Shown: piece after piece, positions 29,342 through 44,500 of the stretch
Numbering within the stretch: position 1 is the stretch's first letter
Layout: each line of letters opens with the position of its first letter
Assembly (NCBI GenBank): GCA_036345935.2
Contig: JADWOT020000006.1
Location: 3,157,690 to 3,221,689 of the forward strand
Source: Taenia hydatigena
Taxonomy: Eukaryota > Platyhelminthes > Cestoda > Cyclophyllidea > Taeniidae
DNA: 64,000 nt
Direction of reading: 5' to 3'
Position numbers and translations under genes: made by a program
Notes under the pieces: model-generated
What the model was told of the DNA's origin: nothing
Databases searched by the model: none
What the model saw: the letters and a program-made list of their open reading frames with translations, nothing else

Positions 29342-32300
29342 TTGGATCCTCTATGTATGCAACACTGATGATATGCTTTTGCATCCTCGTTTTTGGTACT
29401 TTTGGTTGGGTGATTTAAAAAGGGTGACTTTGGAAGCTCATGCAAATGCCAGTTTAAAATAGCTCTGGCCACGTTGTGGCGTGATGTTTGCAGGAACTGC
29501 TTTAGCATTGCAAATTGCCCATTCCCTGCGTTCTGGGAGTTCTGATCGTTGTGCTCGCGTGATTTTGCAATTAGCAATAGGGAAATGCAAATAACTGCAT
29601 TAAATGACTAAAATATCTTGTGCCCAGTGTTGGCAGCTCGTGCAATTACCTATCATTTAACGAGTAAGACGGATCAGTTTCGTAGGAAACAGCAGATTAC
29701 GCCACATGACTTAGGTTGAAGATGAATGCCACTAGAAGTCATCCTGACTGAGATTGCCTTGTATTCATGTTCTCAGTGTTGGCGTGATTGATTGAATTTG
29801 CTCCAGATGTACGTTGCAATTGTTTAGTAAGTGCAGCAATGGCATTGATGGGACCTTTTGTCACCAAATTGACATCCAAAAGGGGTAGTTCCCTGTGTAT
29901 ACGAAACCGGAGAGTAGAACTCGGGGTTTAATTGCATGACTATGGTGCAATAGAAGTCACTGACTATGGTGAATGAAATTAACAAGCCTCAGTCATGCTT
30001 GGACAACACAGGGTAGCGACAGAATGTTCACAACATCTTTTTCTGCTGTAGCTCTGCACTCAAATTCAAAGGAGATGAATGTTTTATCAAGGACGCTGGA
30101 AAAAGCTCATGAACTAATAATTAGACACCAAAACTAGCTCATAGAACACGTCAATAAATGGGTTTGAGACTACCTGTCATGAGTCAACTGGAAGCGAAGC
30201 CGTAGTACACATCCCAGGGGTATTCGCGATGCTTAGTCTCTTAGATATGTCCAAACATCTTGAGAATATCTGCACCTTAATAACAAGATTAAAATGTGAG
30301 CAAGTGTGTGGCAAGCTTCATCATGTTCCTCGAAGCTAAGTGCCTCGTGTGATTGCATTTACCTAGCGCGTTAAACGATCAGGTCATCCCAAAATCGCAA
30401 GCCTTCACCGACTGAGTTAATCGCTGTTGAATGACTTGGAACAAACGAAATTGTGGAAAAAATGAGTGCTCTAAGTCCTAACTGCAAAGCTGTTGGTGGT
30501 GCAATGGACATTAATCACCCTACATTCAGCAAGACCCTTAGATTTTGTCCCATAACTGAGCTCCCAACTTATCGTATCATGTCCCGCAATGTATCCATGC
30601 ATCAGATCTCGAAGATCTCACTGTCCAAATATGTTTATTCGAGGACACAATTACGCCCAGAAGACCACTGCTGCAGCATGGGTTAACCACACAAAGTACT
30701 TCACCCGCCCTCAACCTACGGCCACGTTGCTTGCTTTTTCACTTTGTCTAGCCTGTGGAAGAGTGGGAGGGGATCAACTTCACCCTTCCATGAAACTCGT
30801 CAGTTCGATTCCAACTACCACTGAAATACGGAAGTTACTTAACACTGAGACAGCAGTTGATTGCTGGGCATGCTACTTCAAAGGAGCGATTACTTTGTGC
30901 GTTTATTGAATGACCGATTCCATTGGGAGTAAGCTTTGCTGTGTATATGGATTTGTAGCAGAATGACTACAGTCTGATCAAGGAAAGAGTTCAATTCTGA
31001 TGACTTGGTAAGGGTTGTGGTACTGACCAAGACAAAGACAATGCGTGTTGGCCGCAGGTTGTTCCGCCATGTAGGAAGTGATCAAGTGTGCCCAAATTTG
31101 CGAGTCACTGCAAACTGCCGAGTCCTCTAGTCGCAGTCACTGAGTTAAAGTTTATTTGGGTCTGTTTGGTACCGGCATGCCATCAGGCATAATCACTCTC
31201 AACCTTGAGGTTAATCAGCACATTCAAGTAAGCGCTGCTGAGTTTTCGACCGTCGTGTATAGCAGCATCGAAAGAATCCGAACGAGACAGACTTTGTTTA
31301 ATTGACTTAATGATGCTCTTGAGACCACGATACAGTTTCTCATAGCATGTGCTACAAATCTTACCAAAGGTCTCTGTCATTTCTGATTACTATTACTATT
31401 ACTATTGTTATTATTGTCCAGACACAGTCCGTGGATCGTGGGAGAGACTTAATGCACTCGATGCATTCAGTTTATGGTTCTGTACCTAGTTGCGGACTGT
31501 ACGAAGCGTCGCGTCATTTGCCAAATATTCTGCCTCCTAGCTTCCACTTTCCAACTTCCATGAAAAGTTTGAATCATTTTGTCAAGTGTCTTAAAATAAC
31601 ACTATCCTTTCGATCATGCTGTCCTTTCAAATGTTGCAAAATGGACAAAAGATGAAAAACCGAAACCAAATATCTTAGTCTTATCGAAGGGAAAGTGCTC
31701 TACAATCATTGAGGGAACAAAATATTCTCTTTGACAAATGATCGTGCAAACCAACACATTTGCAATCAGGCATTAGTAAGTTTCTTTCCAGCCCACCATT
31801 CTGACTGTCGTTAGTATGACAGTTCATCAAGACTTTACATACCCTTCCATTACGCTTTAGATGTGTTTGGCACAAGGCCACGTATTAGGCACCAGAGCAT
31901 TCTAGCGCCCATTGTTTGCTGATTACTATCCATTGCCATGCGCTTCATGCATTGGCAAGTGAAGATAGTCCTCCATGTGAGAATAGCCCAAAGACACACA
32001 CTTTGCCTTTAGTGCTTTGCAAGCGACCGTTCCACCTTCATTGCTCCTCTTCCCTCTTTATGATGCTACACGTGATAGCAGCGCGTCAAGCATTCCTTAC
32101 ACTTGTCAGTCCAAAGAACCCAAATAAAGCACATCAATGTGAGCTCCTTCCAAATGATCCATCTTGCTCGGTAACAGAACCTGTTTATTCGAGTTCACTT
32201 ACCAGCCACATAAGGCATTACTATAACCTGACGCTATGCACCGTCGACTGAAGAGCAATTGATGGCCGAATGACCGATGTTAGTCACTGCTCTTACACAA

Positions 32301-35289
32301 ATTCGGAGTTTGCCTGCATGGGTGGGATGACTGGAGATCACGAGAGGACGAGGGTCAGTAGTTCCAAAAGCAAATGTGCATAAAGGCTACTATTAAGTCT
32401 AACATTCCTGTGAGATTTCTATGTAGTCTAAATGACTGAATGCTACTTTGCCCAAAGTTCCTCATAGAATGCTCAAAAGAATTAGATGTTGTCAATTACT
32501 GTGGTGTCAAGCGCTTTGGAATGCTACCTAACGTACTAACTTACATTTACTAGCCCCACTTTTGCAAGTACCACTCCTCGATTTCAAAGCAGACGTTTGC
32601 CAGATATGTGGGCGCTGAAGATTGAGAAAGAATAGCTTAGAACAGTTTTTCGAAATCAGCAAAGAAAGTCAAAGCCTGTTTCGTTGACAAGTTGACAGTA
32701 AAGCGTGACGAACAGGAGAATGGAATCAAGTAGTCGCTCAAAAGCAGCAACTATGAACGGTTTTTAAACTTCTGCATGCAGAAAGTGCTGCACTACACTT
32801 TTGTTAAGATAATTAGGTGGACAGTGAGGGCCTTGGCCAGAAATGTACTTTCACTCACAAAACGGTAACAAATCTCCATTACACAGTTTACTGCGCATTT
32901 CAATACCATGCAATTAGCTTAAAAATGACTGGCGGGTAGGGCAACAAAGATAGTCTGTGCATAAATTGCAACAGTTAATCGAAATGCCGCAATACATTCT
33001 CGACAATGTAGAGGTTGTGATTAGTTAGCTGCATGCAAACATTGATGTATTCGTTGACTTATTGCGATCTAATAAGAATTGTGCATGGGTTTCCTGCTTC
33101 TCATTCCTAACCTCCTTTACACTATTCAAATACCGAACTCAAATTTTTCTCACTGATCCATCGCTATGCTGGAAACATTTACTGTTTGTGAATATTAACA
33201 CAGTACTTTTTACCTTCGTTTCCATCTCCTGCATTTTCACCCACCTTGCTCACCTTTTGATTTGTAAGACTAATGCCGAAATGAGCGAAGACCAACACAT
33301 GGAAACCACAAATCAGGGTACAAGAAGAATACTTGCTAGGTGAAGCACTCGCCTGTCTCCGCTCCGTTTCGTCTTATTGCACGTCTTTCTGCGTAGCGTT
33401 AAGGCAATTCGTCAGCCGAGCCTAATTTTATGATGATTTTCAGGCGGCACTTTCAGTTGTCGCAGTTATTTACAAGTCCAGGCAACATAATTGCAAGGGG
33501 CCATTGCAGCCGTGAATGCACAATAAAACCCTCATTCGATGTAGGTAAACCCATGTCGCATCCATCGGGTTTGCTTGCCATTCAATTAGGACCCCACGTA
33601 AGAGACAACAACCCAAGAGCACAATGAAGTTCAGCCTGCTGAAAGGATCATGCACATTTGTGCTTTGTGCTGCTATTGCACAGCAAACCTCTTTACTGAG
33701 GTCACTTTTCCTACAAGTTGCCCACTTTTCACTGATCTGTCGCATTTATCTGTGGATTTGGAATAAATTGCACTAAGGTTGGTAATATAAGGCTACCATG
33801 GCTAATTTTTAGTGTTAATTATACCACACTGACGTGGAGATTTTCTCACGAAATTGGACGTGTCAATGGGCAGCTACGCTTGTTGATGTCTTTCAACATC
33901 ACATAGCCCACAAGTTGCTGCGAATGAAAAGCCTCTGTGCACAAATTCTTCATCGCATAGTTGAATCAAACACTGGGATTTCCCATTCTACTGGTCGAAT
34001 TCGCCTTCGAAGCCTGGCATGGAAGGTAAACGACAAATGGAAAGGTAACGGATTTCACCAACTGATGGGTTTGAGGACTTTTGGGCACAGCAGAAGTAAC
34101 TTCTAAATGTCAGATCTGTGCGCATTCTTACCTCTGTCATTTCTGTATGCTTAGACATGCGAATGAGGTAAAGCGCACCTGAAGGTTGCCGTGGGTGAGA
34201 AGTGGCTGTTCCTGCAGCATGACTGCCTTCAAGTTGAATCGATGCGCCCAACCCTTTAGTGGCGAGTTAGCACCGTCTGGACACGTCACCCCGTCGATCC
34301 ACAACCGAGACTTGCTTCGGCCCCACTCACTGCTCATGGACTACGTGCCAACCTGAGTTGTGCAAACAATGCATGAAATGTCCGTGGGATGCAATTTGCG
34401 TAACTTGGCGTCACTCACACCTTAACAACGCAATGGCGAAATCCAAACCATACCATTCTGACCAGAGTACACAAATTACTTCTTGTTGTCTCATCACACC
34501 AGCGGTGCATGTGTATGCATTCTTTGTCTATATAATTGCAAATAATGGCAAAGCTTAGGCATTACAGAAGTCACTCGGTGGGAATGTCCAATGACACACC
34601 ATGATTTGCTGGCATATCAGAGGAGGAGAGTGGAATCAGGTCCTCCTCATTTGCATGCATATTTTACGCCACTCAAACAAGCAAAGCAGGCCCTCGAATG
34701 TTGGTATTACTCGACAGTGCATAGCTTACGAATGAGGTGCTAAATGTTGGTACTGCTTAAAATGCCAGATGAGTGGGTAATTGGTCTTGCCGCTTCACCT
34801 CTGAGGCATTGCTTCTGGCGAATGATGTATTTAAGCTGATTAATTGATGTGACTTAATCTGGTATTGAGACCCACTCCTGAGGAAGCACGAAAGTGGAGT
34901 GGGATGAGATTTGCCATCAAAACAGAGAAACGGTGCCAACATTGTGTAACATTCCTGAATGTCGAGGATGTGGATGTGAAATAGCTTGGACGGCGATTAC
35001 GGACCTACAGTCCACTGCATCTTGGCTTTCATTGAAATGCAAACAGCTGCGATTATGCTATCCACATTCTTAGTTATTTCAAGTCAACAACAATTGTGGC
35101 TTTCATTTATTAATCAGAGGTATCCGTACAATAGCATCCCACACACTATAGATTGTAATTCACTGATCACTTGAGCGTCTCCGCATCCTTTTTCGTAAAT
35201 GAAGAGCTCCGATTGCAATTATTCGTTAGAGCGAGTAGAGTTAGAACGGGTAGTGATCACTCTTTATTGGTGATGATGCAATGAACAGA

Positions 35290-35400
35290 GTCGAGTGATG
35301 AGAGGTGTGTTGAAAAAGAGCACGCTCCTCCCTCGAAGGCAGATGACGACAATTCCATGACGCAAAACGTGTTTCGCTAAACGCTTCGTGCGCCTATGCA
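35290..35400 (+). repeat. Small duplicated segment, copy 1
   Basis: Shares CCTC-GAAGGCA, GACGA-ATTCC-TG and CAA-A-GCG blocks in the same order with 36660-36760. Diverged and boundaries approximate. Confidence 0.45.
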
Positions 35401-36659
35401 CCGACTCAACTCTCCAGCTCTAGCCTCTCAGATCGTTAAGCCAGCCGCATCGTAATTTATGCGATTCAGTGACAGTGCCATTGCCGGGCAGAGATTTGCC
35501 TTGCGCTCCATTTTTTACTTAGGTGGGCTGGACGGCTGTAATGCAGTCAACTTAGGCTTGGCGGGTTTAACTCCATCTTCAGCATTAGCGCACACTGACA
35601 AGCGCTTCCCTATGCACAGCACAGCATTTTAGAGGTGTTTGGAGTCGATTTGGACCATCTGCCAGTAAGTTGTTGGGCGTACCACGTCGGCTATTTATTC
35701 ATTCATTCCATCCCTCTCATCCAGCAAACACAGACAATTTCTTATCAGCACTGACTGCTTTGCGAGCAGCTCTGAGGATATAAGTTGACCTCCTTTATTG
35801 GTTCTAAGCCTCCAAATGTAAAAGCAATACATTTTTGCAACAGCATTGTTACTTCGTCACCTGGTTACGTTTCCCACCATCTACCACCATTGGTCACCAT
35901 CAGTGCGCATTGCCTTTAGTTATCCATCAGACTAATACATTCGAACGGTTTTGCTCACCTTCCACTACCAGCGACATGACGAGCATTACATAGCAGAGAG
36001 GGACTACGAGTTTGATCCAACCCAAAACAATGCTACTGTTCTAGCATCTCCCGCTTTGTGGCCGGGTGGTCATCCAATGCGATGGAAGTCATGCGCCATG
36101 ATGACATACCCTGATAAAGCCACTTTGGACGGCCACGACCAACTCTGTTGTAAGGACTGCTCCTTCGTGTGCAATCACTGTATGTAATGGCAATAGTGTG
36201 TCAACGCATTCACGAGGATGTACAATAAGCTTAGCGCTTGTCCCTTCCTCCTTAGCCTTCGTTCTCATGCAACGAGAAGAGTGAGGCCATGAAGCCTTAT
36301 TCACGCCCTGACTGTCCTTCAAGACCTCAGCGATTGTAGGCTCTTCGTTTATTCATCATCTCTCAATTCCAGGAGAAGTGGAAAGAAGCGCACGATGCAA
36401 CAAAACTCTTTTTAATTCATGAGATCATACCATAGGGTAAGGAGAAAAGGAAATGTGAAGAACGGACAAAGGAGGCCACTGGCTCATAAATGCATAAAAC
36501 TGACTTATATAAACGAAGGATTTCAGGTTTTGGTCCTTCGTTACATCACTTCCCTCACACAATCCATTAACATGCAGGCAGTCTTGCCTTGCATCCATCA
36601 AAACACGCAGAGTGAGAGCAGGCAGCAAAAAATTTTGTTGGTGACTGAATTAACGAGGA

Positions 36660-36760
36660 AGATTGATGAAGGTCGTGCTGGTCTAGAGGGTACCCTTCCC
36701 CTCCGAAGGCACACAGCGACGATTCCGTGGCAAGAAGCGCGTTCGTCGAATGCTTCCTTT
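36660..36760 (+). repeat. Small duplicated segment, copy 2
   Basis: Direct partner of 35290-35400, about 1.3 kb away. Contains CCTCCGAAGGCACACAGCGA, followed by ATTCCGTGGCAAGAAGCGCG. Confidence 0.45.
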
Positions 36761-38416
36761 TGAATATTGAGAAAGAAACTCAGTCAAGCACACACATAAC
36801 AGGCGTGCCAACGCGACGAAACCGCTTCAGAATGATGCAGTGGTCAATCTGACAGCTTAAATAAGTTCAGTTACGCGTGTGCCTATGTCTCTGCCTGCTT
36901 GCAACAGCACCAGTTCTACCCCCAGCATGCATAATCCTCATTATTCCACCTCATTACCTACGTCCCTAGTGATGGGGAATGACACCCACCTGCATTCGTT
37001 CCACTCATCCGAGCTAAAAAAGGCCAAATGAGGAAAGCTGAACGCCCAGTCTATTAAACTCTTCTGCGAATATGTCAACACGCTACTGTTGACATTGCAG
37101 CAGCTTCAATCCTCATAAAAGCCACCTCTCAGCCAATGTGGATCGAAATCATTTAAAAGAGACGTCTGCAATCATGGTGTGCCTCTTTCCTTTTTGGCAC
37201 CAAAGAGTGGCCTCATCACTAAGCAAGCGATGTCTGCACAGCTTGCCTACTTAAGATAGTTGCTCCATCCTACTTCATTTCAGATTACAAACTTGACCGT
37301 TTGCAGGACTTTCTTCCTGGAGGTGGTCGTCTTCCTCCTCCACTGAATGAGGGTTTTGGGTGTGATGCTACAGTCTACAGCATTATGAGCTCCCGTCGGA
37401 ATGAAACCCGAACAGCAGCCATCAGTTAATGAATTCAGCCATGAATTTGAGCAGTGCATCATTTCCAAGGAGGACTCATGCGACGCATGCTGGGCATCAA
37501 TGCCTGGCAACTAATCCACCTTACAGATGTCCACCTCATGCAATGGCATTGAGGATTTTTTTGTAAAAGTAGTTGAGTCTGTTCTTCAGCCATGCTAATT
37601 GGAGCTTGGTCGATTAGAAAGCACTTCGATTGCCCATAGGGACGTAGAAGTACCACAGCGCATCATTCGTGGTCGTGAGCGTGCATGCCTAGACTAAGCT
37701 GGGAAGGAAGCATTCCCAAATATTTCATTCCCTCCTATAATCATTCAACACTGGTGTGTGCTAGTTCTTCAGCCAACTTTTTGTTTGACAGAATGGCAAT
37801 CGCATGAAACGCTTATCTGTTTAGTTTGGCATTTAAGTTGGAATAAATCCTCATTTCGAGTATGCATGCCACGACTACAGGGAAATCAACCCTTACATGC
37901 GTTTCTAATGCTGTCATGTAGAAATTTTGCATCGCAATGCGTCACGTTGGTTCTTATAAATGAGCAACTACAAGGGCAAAAATGTCCTTTAACACAACCT
38001 AGCAATGAGATCATGAAGTGCATGCATCACCCACCCATGTCGTGTGCAATCATTCACAGATTTTCCTCGAAGGCAATTTTATCAAATCAGAGCAAAGTCG
38101 GTCAATTTGTCAACCGACACTTGCTTTAGAATGCACTTTTAATCGGGTTCGCCGAGACCATCCACCCCACAAGTCCATATAAGTTGAATAGCATTGACAG
38201 TTGTGTTGTTTGCATCTGGAAAAATAAATGTTGCCATTGCTAAGGGTAACGGGAGCAGACTTTTCGCGTAGGTGAATTAATGGCTTCGTTTAAGACACAA
38301 TTCGCCGCAACCAGCAGTGCGAAGTAAAGAAATCACGAAGTCAAGAAGAGGGAGTACAGGGTAGCGAACTGCAGTTAATATTTTTGTTATTATAAACAAA
38401 ATGGCGTGGGCAACGC

Positions 38417-38501
38417 TCGGCGATAATTCAGTTGGTAGAGCGGTGGACTGTAGATGTCAGCAGCGATCCATAGGTCGGTGGTTCAAATCCGCCTTGAAGG
38501 A
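38417..38501 (+). tRNA. tRNA-Tyr-like sequence (GTA anticodon) with 12-nt intron, probably degenerate
   Basis: It has AGTTGGTAGAGCGG (D arm), anticodon stem GTGGA/TCCAT, loop CTGTAG with GTA at 38450-38452, and a T arm GGTGG-TTCAAAT-CCGCC. A 12-nt intron at 38454-38465 sits after base 37, the canonical site and usual for tRNA-Tyr. The acceptor stem TCGGCGA/TTGAAGG has two G-A mismatches and a G-T end pair, and the D stem has an A-C mismatch. It is therefore more likely a pseudogene or a tRNA-derived repeat head than a working gene. Confidence 0.55.
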
Positions 38502-41500
38502 GTCCTGTGCCTTCGTGTTGCCTCGCTCCCCTTTGCTGGTTTTTTTTGGAGCTTGTATCTTTGCTCGGGTTCCCTCTAACAGACAGGTGTTGTTACCTCG
38601 CTCATGAGGAGTCTAAGATCTGCATAGAGCTCAGTTTTAACGCCCTTTTCCTCACGTGCAATCCAATACCATCATTGCCGTGTAAAATTAGGCCTTAGCA
38701 ATTTCGGGCTATGCTGGCATCTGCACAACCAGGCTTCTAACGAGGATTTTTACACATCGTCACGCTTCTAACCTTATATAAGGTACAGCCCAAATCTTCC
38801 ACACAGTGCTGAAAGATGAATTAATGCTATGGACTCCCGTTATCTGATACCAATCACGCATAGGATAAAGAATTGGGCGTCACATACATGTAACACCAAT
38901 AGTTAATGTGTTAATGTGTCAATGTGGAGTGGACGCGTTAACTACGCATGCGTATCCCCCCCCTTCCCCCCACGCTTTCGGCCGATTTGAGCATGTCTTG
39001 CCATTTCTCGTCATGTAGATCTGTCAAATCCTAAGCAGATCTATTTTTACTTTGTTGATCCGTAGGTGTAATACAACCGTCAGGTTTTCGATAGCGCCTA
39101 ATTTCATACTCAAATTGCTCACAATTCCTATAGTTTCAAAGTTATGTTACTAAAATCACATCAGTAGAGCAGTTGATTTTCAAGCACTTTAGCAACATCA
39201 GATCACCATCAGTTCATGGTCTCTGGTTCCAGCCAATCTTGATGTAAGTGTTGCTAACAAACTGGCCTCTATAATAAATTGCAAAGCGTGAATGATTTGC
39301 AGAGCTTGGGTGATGCTTGATGAGGATGGTGAGTAAATGTCACAATGACTTCTACATGCCATTTTTCATTTGACTTCTAGAAGGTAGGAGAGGATCACAA
39401 ACGAAGTCCAACAAACCATGCAGTTATTTGGTAATTGGGTTTCAAATGATAAAGCAAATTGAGGACAGCGTCATCGTTTGCTTAAACAAAGCCTTCATCA
39501 TGTTTGCAAGCAGATGAATCGACGATGATGAGGCAGATTTTTCCGACTTCCGAGTCTCCAGGTAACCTCTCCCACCATGCTCGATGGTATCAGAAATGTG
39601 GTGATCAACGAAAAGCCTCCATAAAAACTGCACTCACAGAACATCACGGTACAACTGATTAAGTGCGTAATTCATTGGCAATGCTAAGGGTTCTTACTGT
39701 TAACGAGCTCCCATTTGGGCAATTCGTTTCAATTCCAGTAGGTGAGAGGTAATTATCGGCTCCTAACATGCGCTGAGTTGCCTGTAGTTGGTGACACGGT
39801 GCGGCGTTGGAGAATCCGCCACAGACCCTACGCAGTTACACTTGCGTGGTAGTCCAGACGTGGGCTAAGTAAATCCGAAAATGTAGCCCTCATGGCTTGT
39901 GGCTGCTGGGTGTCTGAGTGGTGACCAAGCGTATCGCTTTTGCCTGTGACGCCTACCACGACTTCCTACTAATCTAGGTAGTCATTAATCATAAAGTCAT
40001 TTTACTGGTAAAATTGAAGGGCGATTTGATTAAAATAGCTTTGTTACTCCTTGGAGGCGCCACACCACCTGGATGACTGTTTCCCGAGGAGTAAGTGATG
40101 AGCATACGACAAGACATTTTAAACTCGTTTTCAAAAACACAAAACTAGATGCTCTTCTGCTTCTTCACACCCCCGGCAGCATCTAGTTTCTTCATGGACA
40201 GCGTGGTCAAGTTATCTCGCTACTGTCCGGAAAAGTTCCGACGCATGTTCTTATCTTCCACTGATGGGAATCACGAAATCGTTGGGTCAGTGGACACAAA
40301 GTCACCAGAAAATAAGTGGAAAAGGAAGGTGGTGCAGTTAATTGTAGTCCGTGACATGGTATTAAGAGCAGTGGACGGAAAATACCTGTAGCCTTCGATC
40401 CGAAAATGCCTTTATTCCAGCCGCCTCAACTCACGACTCGAATACCCGCTGGTGGATAGGATGAACAGCAAAGAGAGGAAATATTCTTATCGTTTACAGT
40501 CGACTCCGTGCACAGGCTGCTGAATGGTCTTCACAAACCATCAATTATGATTCGCCGTCTAATCGGGAATCCACGGCAGATGCTCAATGCAATGGGCACT
40601 AGTGCAGTGTGGACTGCCCCAAGACAACGCTACAAGGCTCTCGGAAATGGTTGCTTTGCTGCTGAGAACATCGAAGGAGACTACAGAAGCCGATGAACCT
40701 GTACGCATAAATCTGCGGCTTGCTTGATGACAATGGTGCGTTAACTGGAGTCCTCTTCACTTCGGGTCAGGCGTTGACAAGTTATGCTCGGTTAGATTTA
40801 AGTGTGGTGAAATGTTAGTTATCTAAATTATGTGTTTACACAAATACACTCTTCTATCTAGACAGTTTATGTCCGTTAACTTGGAGTCGTGAAGTTACAA
40901 TGTGTTAGGCGTGATCGGCGGACCAGAGTCCAGACAAATACGCTGCCCTCATCTACCGCTTGTTGAGAGTGTTGACGACAGAGGAGGAGTAGAGAACTGT
41001 GCAGCTAATTTGTTTAGCCACCCCCCAATCAATTAGCATCAGAATTTTAAAACATTTATTTCATTTTCCACTGCACTTTGCTGCGATGGCACGACGTAAT
41101 TTGTGAGGACTCGTCAAATGCACACGTGGAAGTTCACAATCACGTATTATGAATCAGTGACTTGTGTTAGTCCGTTCAAACAATTGCTTTTGACTACGTC
41201 TTCCGATTAAATTCCCAGATCAAACCACACGGTTTGGACTTGGCGAATGTGATTTGAGCTTGCCTGTCTTGCGACTCCACTTTGACTCTAGCAGCATTTG
41301 TTACATGGTGCCTGGAATGGGTATGGCGGGCCAAAGCACCACCCATTAGAAGGTGAACACCTTAGGCTGAAGACTTTCTCCATTTTTCACCAAAACAGCT
41401 AATCGTGTGTTGCCAATGCTCAAAATGGCCTTGGGTCAACCTGTCAATTAGAATTTTTTTATCATGCATAAGCAACTGAAGAGAGAAAGTCTTAGAAGCC

Positions 41501-44500
41501 AAACACACACGTTCAACGACTCCAGCATTATCGGATGACAACTACGCTCAGAAACTGGTAATTTGTTCTTCGCCTTTCCTACCTTCCAAAACGCGTCTCT
41601 TTAGATGGGCACTGATTGACGACTCTGGATTAACGACAACCCCTGCACTGACGAGTAAGAATTTGTCCTCCCCTCTTGAGTCCACATGCACTCCGTTCAC
41701 CGTGTATGTCGGCTTTCTGTCCAAAGTTGGTGCATGTATGCGTCACTGCCTTCATTAATAATCATGTTGTTTACGCAGTCAACAGTAAGATATGAGCAGA
41801 CTCTCCATGAGACGAAAACAAATTTTGTGCATTGCAGTTAGTGCTACTTCTGCTGAAAATGTGGTTGCACTTCTCGAAATCACGACAGTTGGCAGCCCCA
41901 TTTTTGTAGGGTTTAAATAAAATCTGCATTGTCATTGCATTAACCCAGAACCAGGCTTTATAATAGTCATTGAAGAACTGTTTTCCGTAAACGTCTCCAT
42001 CACTCGCTGGCTCGTTCATTGTAGTTACCTAATTGCGTGGTGTGCAAAAAACTAATTAGTAGCCACAAATAAGTTTGGTGCAACCATCAAAACAAGAAAG
42101 TGCTCCGGATCCTTAGAAGTTGCAAGTTAGTTGCCGGCCAAATGTCATTTTGGCCAACCCGACTCCGTCTGTAGGCTGAAAGCACTCCAAAACAATCACT
42201 AGGTCAAGATACGAAGTAAAGGGGAGGATACTTGTCTGCCTGCTTGTATGACACGTCTGTTACTGGGGCACTGCTAGGATTCGTAATTGCGGTCATAGCG
42301 GTCGCGCATTAAATCGGCATTGACTGGCCAAACTTCAGCTCAAGTTGTGGGAACAGAGGGCTCCTCGATGTCCACCCGAAGGCCATAATGCAACATAGTG
42401 CTTAGAAGAGTGGTGGTCTGACTCGACGACCAGACCGCAGAGTGAAGATACTGCACGGTGCTTACATCTTTGCACAATGCATTGAATCACTATACGAGGC
42501 GGATTTGTGAGTAACTTGTTACTACGTTTCAGTTCATGAAGTGGCCGCGGCACTTCTGCTTTGACTGTGGCGCTTACCTCAGTGTCTCTGCATCGAGGGT
42601 TGCAAGGGGGTAGCTCAAGCAAACTATACGGCCACTAAGACGCACAGGATTTGGCACGTTGAGTAAAAGCTGGGGTATCAGATTAGCGAGGGCCAGAACT
42701 GACAACCTTCTAGACATTCAACCTTAATTAAGTTGAATGTGGCTACTACAGAAAAATAAATTCGTCAGCAGAAAGGTAAAATAAAGTGCGTAGCAACGCA
42801 TACCTCCTCAAAGTGGCACTCTACCATAACGCAATTCGTAAGATGTAGCACTTTCTGCGTTTTTATGGGTTCAATGGCAATGCTTGATGTAGTAAGCAAC
42901 TCAGGTACTCCGAGTACTTGTGTAGAGGCTGCCATGGATCTAGTGCATGAGCAATATACAGAGCTTTAACTGTGTGTTTAGATTCGCGTACACTGGCATG
43001 CTACCAACGCGAGTGTTTGACTGTGACTCTCAACCTTCACCATTTTAAGTCGTTATCATCAACTCTGCTCCTCGCTGCACAAATCAGAGAGGGAGATAAG
43101 AGACATTCATCTGACGATGATCTGTGGAAGTGTTGAACAAAAGAGGAAATCCAATGGGAGGTGACAATGGCTGAGGTGACTGGTAAGATATATCTGGGGT
43201 AGCTTTGCACTACGCTTCACTTTGGCTGTCGCCTTTATGGTACGTTCCATTACTTTGTCAGTAACGAACTTAAGGGACATTGCAAATGAAGTGAAGCGCG
43301 TTATCAGAAAATGCATTTGTCCATTCATCCAGCACAATGGCATACTTTCACTCCCGCAGCCATACTTCCTTATCGTGAAAACAACGATGACTCTCCCGAG
43401 ATCAGAAATCCGGAACTATGCGCTGTGTCGTACTGATTGCTGGCCGCAAATCCTCCATTCGACCAATGGGGATCGCCCTGTTGCTGTGTAGACTGGCGAA
43501 CGGGAGGTGGGTTGCTGTGAACACTCAGTGATACATGGAAGCTGTTAAGTAGAGCCTGTGTAAGAGATGTGAATGCCACCTGCGATGGTAACCCAATTTC
43601 ACAAACCATGCTATATTTTCTTCTGTACTCGGCAAAAGGCATACAGTTCCAACTTATCAGAGCAGTCTGTTGTGAAGGTGGCTCGGTCGAACTGCAGAGA
43701 GATGTGGTGGGAGAGGTCTTCACTAGTAGACGAGGCGGACTTAATTTCGACACTGGTAAGAGGATAAGGCAATGGATGTGGAAATTGGAATGCAAAGTGA
43801 TGCATAACAAATGCCAAAACTCGGACCAATGCATGATAGCTGTTGGTGGAGATGTCACCCCATAAAGCAGTGCAGACCATCGACCTGCGATCTCCGCAAC
43901 GTCTGCGACAGCTTGTCCACAAAATGCGACAGCGGTTAAGATGGATTAACAACTCGAACTATGAGATCATCACCTCCATGCATTGGAAACGGAAGTGCAA
44001 ATGTCAGCCAGATTCAACAAGACTTAAATAGGTGAGCAGTCAGGATTATGCAAGCATGGAGGCAGGCGTGAAGTGACGAGTTCGAAGTGGTGGTCGTCGT
44101 CTCACCTCCTTCTTCCCTACTCAATCAAGGTGTGGCAGGTGATCTGATGGGCTGCGAATCACGATCAGATCAGATGTTGTGGCGGAATACTTGTACGTTT
44201 GGTGTGCTATAAATGCCAATTTAGTTGGAAGCAAGTGATAACCAAGTGAGCCCAAGCTACATGCAGCATGAAATGTGACAGGGACGACCGCATGTGAAAC
44301 ACGCGAAGCAGCAGCAACATGCCATCCACCTGTCATCAAATTCTCGACATTCACACGTCTTCGATTCTATGGTGCCAAAGCAATTTTCTGTCTAAGGCCA
44401 TGTCCAGTCGTCCGGACTGGTTTTCGCTTGGAAAAAATGAACGCTGGGCAATGTGGTGTGGAAAGTGTATTTGGAGGTTTGCACAACAATAGAACGAAGT

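Larger units (their letters stand above)
29342..38416. other. 9 kb without a supportable gene
   Basis: Many short open frames, all under about 125 codons and without domain motifs or convincing splice pairs. Two related segments lie at about 35290-35400 and 36660-36760. Otherwise I recognise nothing here. Confidence 0.5.

Noticed and set aside
39895..39965. Sequence with a tRNA D-arm-like GTGTCTGAGTGGTGACCAAG
   Set aside because: No matching T arm or acceptor stem could be folded.
43370..43952. Dense overlapping frames of 98-162 codons on both strands
   Set aside because: No motif, no splice pair in any one frame, and no similarity to the F-box family. Kept only as a note in the spacer.
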